DNA of 40,856 nucleotides, taken from the NCBI GenBank assembly GCA_041987265.1, contig JBHIWT010000006.1:1-40856 (forward strand), written 5' to 3'. Below, one piece after another: positions 34,810 through 40,856 of this stretch. The notes below the pieces were generated by a model, which saw nothing but the letters and a program-made list of their open reading frames with translations, did no database searches and had not been told where the DNA came from. The stretch comes from IH12 sp041987265 (GTDB lineage: Bacteria; Pseudomonadota; Alphaproteobacteria; Caulobacterales; Hyphomonadaceae). The position numbers and the translations under genes were made by a program. The stretch's first letter is position 1. Each line of letters begins with the position of its first letter.

Positions 34810-35813
34810 GATTGCTGTCGCTGTTCTTGCTTTGCCTGTTGGCAATGGGTTCGGCCAGCGCGCATGAGGTGCGGCCCGGCTTCCTGGAAATCACACAGGA
34901 GGCGGATGGCGTCTTCAAGGGGCGTCTACGCCAGCCAATCGTTGCGATCGAGAATGGGTTTGCCGGAGGCCTGAACCTTACGGTCAGGTTTCCGGATGGA
35001 TGCGCGCCTACTAGCGAGCCGCGCTATGAGCGGGCGGACCGGTATCAGACCGAGTGGTTCGAGGTGAGCTGCGATGCACCATTTGACGGTCGGGAAATCG
35101 TTGTTGACGGTCTCCGCAACAGCATCACGGATGTTTATGCGACCTTCACCGACGTTCGTGGCGAGGCCGAGCATCACCTGTTAAGCGCGCGTGAGCCAGC
35201 CTTCGCCCCAGGCGCCGGCGTATCATTCAGTGTGCTTAGTTATCTATGGATCGGTGTCGAGCACCTGCTCGGCGGGATCGACCACATGCTGTTCGTCCTG
35301 GGCCTGATCCTGCTGGTCACCGAATTTCGCCGACTGCTTGTGGTGGCCACGGCGTTTACGATCGCGCACTCGATTACGCTGGCGCTGGCGGTTCTGGATG
35401 TGGTCCGGCTGCCGATCCCGCCTGTGGAGGCGGGGATCGCGCTCTCGATCGTGTTCCTCGCCTATGAACTGAGCAAGAAAGACCGCAGCCGCGCTTCGAT
35501 CGGGCGGCAGCATCCCGAGCTGATCGCGGGTGGTTTCGGACTGTTGCACGGGTTTGGTTTCGCGGGCGCGCTAGCGAGCACGGGCATGCCGGCCGGGCAG
35601 ATAGCGCCGGCGCTGTTTCTGTTCAATGTCGGCGTAGAACTGGGCCAGGTGCTTGTGATTGTCGCGATCAGCGCCCTGCTGCTTCTCGCGCGCAAGATAA
35701 GCGCGCAGCGCGAGACAATGGCCCGCGAGGCGTTGACCTGGACGCTCGGTATCGGATCAGGCTTCTTCTTTGCTGGCGCGATGGCGAACATGTTCGCGGC
35801 GGCCGGAGCGTGA
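34806..35813 (+). CDS. HupE/UreJ-like membrane protein
   Basis: The 335-residue protein starts at a GTG that overlaps the previous stop. A signal peptide ends near SASAHEV, a periplasmic beta-rich domain covers ~20-135, and six or so helices follow. Polar metal-type motifs sit in the membrane part: GVEHLLGGIDHMLFVLG, FTIAHSITLA, GLLHGFGFAGAL and FNVGVELGQ. HupE/UreJ relatives move nickel or cobalt, and this longer subfamily is found beside PpiC-type isomerases. The substrate is unproven. A ~210-base gap without recognisable features follows. Confidence 0.87.
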   Translation: MRLLSLFLLCLLAMGSASAHEVRPGFLEITQEADGVFKGRLRQPIVAIENGFAGGLNLTVRFPDGCAPTSEPRYERADRYQTEWFEVSCDAPFDGREIVVDGLRNSITDVYATFTDVRGEAEHHLLSAREPAFAPGAGVSFSVLSYLWIGVEHLLGGIDHMLFVLGLILLVTEFRRLLVVATAFTIAHSITLALAVLDVVRLPIPPVEAGIALSIVFLAYELSKKDRSRASIGRQHPELIAGGFGLLHGFGFAGALASTGMPAGQIAPALFLFNVGVELGQVLVIVAISALLLLARKISAQRETMAREALTWTLGIGSGFFFAGAMANMFAAAGA

Positions 35814-36025
35814 ACGCATCGTGTGGAAGTGGATTCAATCGACTTGAGGGCGATCTTCGGCACTCGCCTGACTGCCGCTTGCGAGGCCAGCAGCCACAAC
35901 CTTCATTCGCGTCACCGCGAGCCTGCTGTCTGTCGGTTATTTGACGAGCTGGCGCATTGCCAACACATTGCCTTCCAGCCCGGCGACCGAAAGAGCGGTC
36001 GGGCCGTTAGCTTGGAGATCAGACC

Positions 36026-37447
36026 ATGAAATGGCTGCTGGGCGTTCTCGGGCTTGTGATCACCGCAGGGGCGATCGTCGTCTGGTTGTTCCTGCCAACC
36101 GCCCAGGTCGGGGCCGCCTACGCCGCCAAAGCCGTGTGTTCCGGGGTCTTTGTGTCAGGCCTTGATGCCGAACGCGCTTTCGACGAGGAAGTCGCGCGGG
36201 TCGACCCGGCGCTTGGCTATGCCGGCTATTCGGTCGACCGCGACGCCGGCGTGGTCAGCGCATCCATCGTTGGTCTGGGTCGGCGGCAGGCCGTTTACCG
36301 CGAAGGAACCGGCTGCACGCTTGCTATCGGCGGCGACCCCGACCCCATCAGCATCGTCGCGGCGCGCTCTGCTCCTGCGCCGCTTCCCGAACGGGGCCTG
36401 CCGATTGAAGCTGAGGAGACGCTGGAGGCTGCGCTCGACAACGCGTTCGCGGAACCAGTTGAGGGCAGCCCGCTGAACACGCGAGCCATCCTTGTCACTC
36501 ACAAGGGTGACGTCATCGCGGAACGCTACGCTGCGGGCGTGGACTCAGCCACTCCCCTGAAGGGATGGTCAATGAACAAGACGCTGGTCGGCCTGACGAC
36601 CGGTCTCTTGGCCGAGCGCGGATGGATCGACCCGGACGCACGTGCGCCGGTTGCGGACTGGGCGGATCCTGCAGATCCGCGACACGCCATCCCGCTCCGC
36701 CATCTGCTGACAATGACTTCCGGACTCGATTTCGACGAGAGCTATGGAAACATGAACAGCGATGTCGTCCAGATGTTGTTCAATTCACGGTCAGCGGCCT
36801 CCCGGGCCGCGTCCTCCACGCTGGCCCACGAGCCGGGCGAGCACTGGTCTTATTCCAGCGGCACGACCAACATCATTTCACGCATCGCGCGGGAAACGCT
36901 GGCGGCGCACGGCGTCAGCCTGCACGATTTCATTCAAACAGAACTGTTCGCGCCATTGGGCGTGACAACGGCGACGCTGGAAACGGACTCGGCCGGCGAC
37001 TTTGTCGGCTCGTCATTTGGTTACATGAGCGCGCATGACTGGGCGCGTGTTGGCGCGCTGTTCGCAACCGGCGGGCGCGGGCCCAATGGCGAACAGGTCG
37101 TGTCGCCGGAATGGATCGCCTACATGACCACCGACAATGGCCTGTCGGGAGGGCAGTACGGGGCGCAGGTCTGGCTCAACCGGCCAGACGCGACGACCGG
37201 CGTTCCAGCGATCGCAAATGTGCCGACCGACCTTGTCTATCTCTCCGGCCATGACGGGCAGATGGTCGCCGCGATTCCGTCACGGGACCTGGTAGTCGTT
37301 CGCCTTGGAGAATCCTCGAGTTGGGGCCGCTCGGCCGCCGGCGATCTCATCGAGGCGATCGTTCAGGTGGTTGACGCGCTGCCCTCGGATTCTCCTACGA
37401 GTGAAGAGATCGCAGGCGACCCGTCCACCGCCGTGGTCGCTGATTAA
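36026..37447 (+). CDS. membrane-anchored serine beta-lactamase-like hydrolase
   Basis: Beta-lactamase/DD-peptidase fold protein of 473 residues with an N-terminal TM anchor (~4-24). The S-x-x-K motif is Ser182-Lys185 (WSMNKT), the Y-x-N region is YSSGTTN, and the third motif is SGHDGQM in place of K-T-G. LLTMTSGLDFDE is diagnostic of class C-like family members (6-aminohexanoate hydrolase, EstB-type). It is likely an esterase or amidase facing the periplasm; antibiotic hydrolysis is not implied. The gene is monocistronic and precedes tRNA-Tyr. Confidence 0.88.
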   Translation: MKWLLGVLGLVITAGAIVVWLFLPTAQVGAAYAAKAVCSGVFVSGLDAERAFDEEVARVDPALGYAGYSVDRDAGVVSASIVGLGRRQAVYREGTGCTLAIGGDPDPISIVAARSAPAPLPERGLPIEAEETLEAALDNAFAEPVEGSPLNTRAILVTHKGDVIAERYAAGVDSATPLKGWSMNKTLVGLTTGLLAERGWIDPDARAPVADWADPADPRHAIPLRHLLTMTSGLDFDESYGNMNSDVVQMLFNSRSAASRAASSTLAHEPGEHWSYSSGTTNIISRIARETLAAHGVSLHDFIQTELFAPLGVTTATLETDSAGDFVGSSFGYMSAHDWARVGALFATGGRGPNGEQVVSPEWIAYMTTDNGLSGGQYGAQVWLNRPDATTGVPAIANVPTDLVYLSGHDGQMVAAIPSRDLVVVRLGESSSWGRSAAGDLIEAIVQVVDALPSDSPTSEEIAGDPSTAVVAD

Positions 37448-37567
37448 ACGACGCCTGCTGCTCTCGCATCATTCGGGCGAGCGTCTCATCCGCGCGGCGC
37501 TTCGGTGGCGTAGTAGGGTGCAACCCCGACATGGGCTGAATTGCTCGGCACATGGCACGCAAGGAAA

Positions 37568-37651
37568 TGGTGGAGGGGGCTGGATTCGAACCAGCGTAGC
37601 CGAAGCGCGAGATTTACAGTCTCGTGGATTTAACCACTCTCCCACCCCTCC
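37568..37651 (-). tRNA. tRNA-Tyr (anticodon GUA), CCA encoded
   Basis: On the minus strand the acceptor GGAGGGG pairs with CCCCTCC, then A and an encoded CCA (37568-37570). The anticodon loop in GACTGTAAATC gives GUA. It is a class II tRNA with a long variable arm and a canonical T loop (GGTTCGAATCC). Confidence 0.95.
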
Positions 37652-37699
37652 GGGGGTCCGTCAGCATGGCTTGACGCCAGACGATTCGAGGTCGACACG

Positions 37700-38581
37700 G
37701 TGGGCCGGTCTCGCAACGGAGCGCGTCTTATAGTGACGAAGGATGGCGTACGCAACCGCCCTGGGCGGCGTGGCGGCAAGAGCCGCGGAAAGGGGCCCTG
37801 GAAGGGGAATCGCGGCGGCGAAGGACGCTCTGCGTCGTTCCTTGAGGGCGAGAATGTATGGATCTGGGGGCTTCACGCCGCCGCCGCCGCGATCGCCAAT
37901 CCAGAGCGGCGAATTGTCCGCATCCTGGCGACGCGCAATGCGGCCAACCGGGCCGGATTGGACGCCGACGCCCTGCCCGACAATGCGGCGCTGGTTGAGC
38001 CGGCGGAACTGGACGAACGACTGCCACCCGGCAGCGTGCACCAGGGACTGGCCGTGCTGTGCGCACAACTTGAAGGGCGCGTGATCGAGGATGTTGCGAT
38101 GGCGCCGGACAAGCCCATTGCGATCCTCGACCAGGTTACGGACCCTCAGAATGTGGGCGCGATCTTCCGGTCTGCGGCGGCGTTCGGTTTCGGCGGCGTT
38201 GTGATGCAGACGCGGCATGCGCCGCCGCTGGGTGGCGCGCTGGCGAAGGCTGCGGCGGGGGCTGTGGAGATGGTTCCTGAAGTGCGCGTCGTGAACATTG
38301 CTCGCGCTATCGACGCTTTGTGCGATGCGGGCTGGCATGTCGTGGGACTGGATGGTGAAAGCCCCGACGAGTTGGGACCAGCGCTGGCGGGGGCTGCGCC
38401 GGTTGCTGTCGTGCTGGGAGCAGAAGGTGCGGGTCTACGCCCGGCGGTCGCCAAGGCGTGTGCGCAAATAGCGCGAATCCCGATGAATGGGGCGATCGAA
38501 AGCCTCAATGTTTCCAATGCAGCTGCGATTGCATTTTACGAAGCGGCGCGGCGGGGTTCCGGTGAGGTTCAGAAAGACTAG
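37700..38581 (+). CDS. rlmB: 23S rRNA (guanosine2251-2'-O)-methyltransferase RlmB-like (TrmH/SpoU)
   Basis: SpoU methyltransferase that in E. coli modifies G2251 of 23S rRNA. The 293 residues from a GTG start have a basic, disordered N-terminus (~1-45), an L30e-like substrate-binding domain (WIWGLHAAAAAIANPE, LDERLPPGSVHQGLAVLC) and the knotted SPOUT domain with NVGAIFRSAAAFG, LGAEGAGLRP and IPMNGAIESLNVSNAAAIAFYE. The GTG start is uncertain; the structured part starts well inside. It is divergent from tRNA-Tyr. Confidence 0.92.
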   Translation: MGRSRNGARLIVTKDGVRNRPGRRGGKSRGKGPWKGNRGGEGRSASFLEGENVWIWGLHAAAAAIANPERRIVRILATRNAANRAGLDADALPDNAALVEPAELDERLPPGSVHQGLAVLCAQLEGRVIEDVAMAPDKPIAILDQVTDPQNVGAIFRSAAAFGFGGVVMQTRHAPPLGGALAKAAAGAVEMVPEVRVVNIARAIDALCDAGWHVVGLDGESPDELGPALAGAAPVAVVLGAEGAGLRPAVAKACAQIARIPMNGAIESLNVSNAAAIAFYEAARRGSGEVQKD

Positions 38582-38624
38582 TCTAGCGCCGGATAGCAGC
38601 TGTCGGAGAAGTGGAGGCTTAGTT

Positions 38625-39563
38625 ATGCGGACGTTTCTTGTTGTCGTGTTCGCCTTGGCCGCCGTCGCAATGGGCGGAATGTGGCTGATCTCGCAGACAG
38701 AACCGTCGAACGAGGCGACGGAGGTGCTGGCGGAGGCTGCGCCCGCACCGGCCGCGCCCGAGAAAAGCGCGCCGCCAGAAGACGAAGCTGGGCCAGGCGC
38801 ACTCAGCGCCGAGGACGCCCCGCCCCTGAGCCCTGCTGAACAGGAAGAACTGAACGGGGCGTTTGGTGGTACGATCGGCGTGCTGGGGGACGGTTTCGGG
38901 ATCTCTACCGAGACGACGGACATGGAGCCCTCGACGAGGTCTGTCGGCGTCGCTGCGGCTCCCGCAGCGCCTCCCCCACCGGCGCCCATGCCCGAGCCTG
39001 AACCCGTGGTGGCGACGCAGAGCCTGGCCGAGCAGTTCAAGTCTCGGGAAGTCACCTATAACCGTCCTCCCTCGATTCTTGCACTGGATCACCCGATCGA
39101 CGTTTCGCTTGTGATCAACGCTACGGATGAGCAAGGCGCTGGCGCTGCGGCGTTGGATGGCTTTGACGGGACGATTGTCGAGCGCGATGTCGAACTGACC
39201 GACGTGGTCTCCGCCCAACTGACGGGCGTTGGATTTGACATCATCGAGCAGACGGTTGAGCGCCAGAGGCTTTCGCCGCGCGTGTTAAACCGCTGGCAGT
39301 GGCGGGTGACGCCGACGAAGGAAGGCACGCAGACACTGGTGCTGGAGATATTTGGCTACGCTGATGGCGCGTTTGAAGGTGAGCCGCTGGACGCCTACCG
39401 AGACGAGATCATGGTCGAGGTGAAGAATCTTGACCGGCTGATCTCCTTCGCACGCGACTATGAGCCGGTCTTTGCGATCGGCGCAGGTGTAGCTGGCGGG
39501 CTTTCGGCTTTGTTCGGCTTCCTACGCTTTCGCAACGATCGGAAGCGGAAGAAGAACGCCTAA
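38625..39563 (+). CDS. unknown bitopic membrane protein with W-x-W-x-V-x-P core
   Basis: The 312-residue product starts at ATG 38625, with GGAGG 7 bases upstream; the open frame upstream overlaps rlmB and is not used. An N-terminal span (~3-22) is followed by a Pro/Ala/Glu-rich linker to ~155, a folded domain (~170-290) with ALDHPIDVSLVIN, VELTDVVSAQLTGVGFDI, a RWQWRVTPTKEGTQTLVLEI segment and a C-terminal span (FAIGAGVAGGLSALFGFLRF). I recall similar domains at the C-terminus of bacterial TIR- or caspase-bearing proteins; this is recollection, not a search. No enzyme motif is seen. Its stop overlaps the convergent M20 gene. Confidence 0.75.
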   Translation: MRTFLVVVFALAAVAMGGMWLISQTEPSNEATEVLAEAAPAPAAPEKSAPPEDEAGPGALSAEDAPPLSPAEQEELNGAFGGTIGVLGDGFGISTETTDMEPSTRSVGVAAAPAAPPPPAPMPEPEPVVATQSLAEQFKSREVTYNRPPSILALDHPIDVSLVINATDEQGAGAAALDGFDGTIVERDVELTDVVSAQLTGVGFDIIEQTVERQRLSPRVLNRWQWRVTPTKEGTQTLVLEIFGYADGAFEGEPLDAYRDEIMVEVKNLDRLISFARDYEPVFAIGAGVAGGLSALFGFLRFRNDRKRKKNA

Positions 39564-40300
39564 CCGCCGACCTGCAGCAGATTGACGGCCGCTTCCGTCA
39601 TTGCGGCGACACCTGTCGCGATCGTCGGGTCGGGATCGGGATAGAATTCCGATGAGTGAAGCGACGGCAGCGGCTTACCGCCGGGCCGGGAGGCCGCATC
39701 GTAGACATCCTGCGGAACGGCGCCCAGCCAGAACATCATCGACGGTATACGCGGCTCTTCGCGGCCATAGCGGGCGAAGTCCTCGCCGCCCATCGTTGGC
39801 GTAGCTTCGACGAGATTGTTCGTACCGACAACGCTTTCGAGGACTGGCTTGAGGCGCGCCGTCAGCTCTGGATTGTTGTAGCTGGCGGGCGTGTACTGAT
39901 CCGAGCGCTTGACGATCGGGAGCATGTCGCCTTCGAGCCCTGCGACCATCGCTTCGGCCTTGGATATCCGTTCGATGCCTGAGAGCAGTTTTTCGCGCGT
40001 CTCGTCAGAATAGGACCGCACGGTCAACATCATCGTGACGTCGTTGGGGATGATATTGTGCTTGGTGCCGGCGTGGATCGCACCAACGGTGACGACGCCG
40101 GAATCCTGCGGATTCAGTTCGCGCGAGACCAATGTCTGAAGAGAGGTGACGATCCGTGCAGCGATGACGATGGGGTCGACTGTGTCGTGCGGATAGGCGC
40201 CATGACCACCGCGCCCTTTGACGGTGATGTCGACGCTGTCGACGTTGGCCATGACGAAGCCCGGCGCCCAGGCGATCTTGCCGGCACTCTGCGCGGTGTT
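39560..40300 (-). pseudogene. M20 family amidohydrolase, 5' end replaced by foreign sequence
   Basis: C-terminal ~245 residues of a zinc amidohydrolase of the HipO/IAA-amino acid hydrolase type. Visible parts are AGKIAWAPGFVMANVDSVDI, the dimerisation domain with GRGGHGAYPHDTVDPI, the metal-ligand region MGGEDFARYG and the last ligand His in LHSSEFYPD. The reading frame is intact from 40252 downward and homology reaches ~40288-40300; beyond that the sequence no longer looks like M20, so ~150 N-terminal residues are missing. It is probably a normal gene in the organism, cut here by an assembly join rather than a true pseudogene. Confidence 0.85.
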
Positions 40301-40856
40301 ATGTATCGCTTGAATTACATCTTTAAAGATAAATACCTGATCGAGACCAACGGCCGGTATGACGGTACCTCCCGCTTCCCGAAAGATGATCGCTTCGGCT
40401 TTTTCCCATCCGTTTCCGTGGGCTGGCGAATTTCCGAGGAGCGCTTTATGGACGGGACCGAAAACTTCCTGGATAATCTAAAGATCCGGGCTTCTTACGG
40501 CGAGTTGGGCAATCAATTGCTCAACGACTATTATCCCTATATTTCTACCATGGGCATCAGTACATCTCCGTTCATGTTGTCCTCCGGCAACCGTTCTCCG
40601 TATGTATCGGCGGCCGGCCTGGTGAGCCCGACCCTGACCTGGGAGTCGGTGGTTTCGAAAAACCTGGGTCTGGATTTCACCATTCTAAACCAACGTCTGG
40701 ACGCTTCCTTCGATATCTATACCCGCGAAACGAAAGACATGCTGGCGGATGTGGAGTATCCGGCTATTTTGGGTCCGGGCGCTCCTAAATCCAACGCCGC
40801 AGACCTGAAGACCAGCGGTTGGGACACGGCCATTACCTGGAGGGATAAGATCGGTC
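40289..40856 (+). CDS. internal fragment of a SusC/RagA TonB-dependent receptor (Bacteroidota type)
   Basis: The frame is open to the window edge. It encodes late barrel segments typical of SusC: YRLNYIFKDKYLIETNGRYDG, then TSRFPKDDRFGFFPSVSVGWR, ISEERFM, LKIRASYGELGNQ, LTWESVVSKNLGLDF and FDIYTRETKDML. SusC proteins import glycans across Bacteroidota outer membranes and are not expected in alphaproteobacteria. Codon use changes abruptly, with many A/T-ending codons (AAA, TAT, GAT, TTT) compared with the GC-ending choice to the left. Neither end of the gene is present. Almost certainly a chimeric join in the assembly; a genuine transfer is less likely. Confidence 0.9.
   Translation, partial: MRGVMYRLNYIFKDKYLIETNGRYDGTSRFPKDDRFGFFPSVSVGWRISEERFMDGTENFLDNLKIRASYGELGNQLLNDYYPYISTMGISTSPFMLSSGNRSPYVSAAGLVSPTLTWESVVSKNLGLDFTILNQRLDASFDIYTRETKDMLADVEYPAILGPGAPKSNAADLKTSGWDTAITWRDKIG

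Noticed and set aside
36026..37447. Antibiotic resistance beta-lactamase
   Set aside because: The third motif is HDG rather than KTG and the family is mainly esterases and amidases; resistance is not supported.

Overview
The window looks like the chromosome of a GC-rich alphaproteobacterium, plausibly a marine stalked or budding type near Hyphomonadaceae/Maricaulales. The evidence is a single long bifunctional RelA/SpoT gene behind rpoZ, the pyrE-pdxJ-acpS-rnc-era run, HspQ, a CycM-like cytochrome c module, an ABC glycerol importer in glpSTPQUV order, and tRNA genes with encoded CCA ends. The taxon is an inference from gene content. The last ~560 bases are an exception: they encode part of a Bacteroidota-type SusC/RagA receptor and interrupt an M20 amidohydrolase gene, so the right edge is most likely an assembly chimera.

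Layout: 1-1684 (minus) is an unusual membrane protein with a TIR domain, a transmembrane segment, a c-type cytochrome domain, a second transmembrane segment and a second TIR domain, cut by the window edge. It lies downstream of guaB. 3382-5804 (minus) holds a small cysteine-containing lipoprotein, rlmE and a Ppx/GppA phosphatase. 6011-6337 is hspQ. 6530-9926 is a tightly coupled operon (FAD amine oxidase, DUF1365, Cfa-type methyltransferase) behind a candidate ECF11/RpoE-ChrR type promoter. 9931-16433 (minus) is an Excalibur-motif membrane protein followed, reading upstream, by era, rnc, acpS, pdxJ, pyrE, rsh and rpoZ.

16599-24141 carries a family-5 uracil-DNA glycosylase, tRNA-Gly(UCC), a hybrid histidine kinase, a VWA/MoxR pair, a family III CoA-transferase and a convergent acyl-CoA dehydrogenase. 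24298-27784 is a two-subunit molybdenum hydroxylase (IorAB-like) with a divergent TetR regulator and a clear palindromic operator. 27805-33704 (minus) is a complete glycerol ABC importer. 33901-37447 (plus) holds a membrane-anchored PpiC-type isomerase coupled to a HupE/UreJ-like protein, then a serine beta-lactamase-like hydrolase. 37568-39563 has tRNA-Tyr, rlmB and an unknown membrane-anchored protein whose core resembles a module I recall from bacterial TIR/caspase-like effectors. 39560 onward is the truncated M20 gene and the foreign SusC fragment.

Working together: the housekeeping blocks serve purine and pyrimidine synthesis, vitamin B6, RNA processing and ppGpp control. The accessory blocks serve lipid remodelling under oxidative stress, acyl-CoA and N-heterocycle or aldehyde oxidation, and glycerol uptake. 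The most novel item is the TIR-cytochrome c-TIR protein, which would place two cytoplasmic TIR modules around a periplasmic haem domain.
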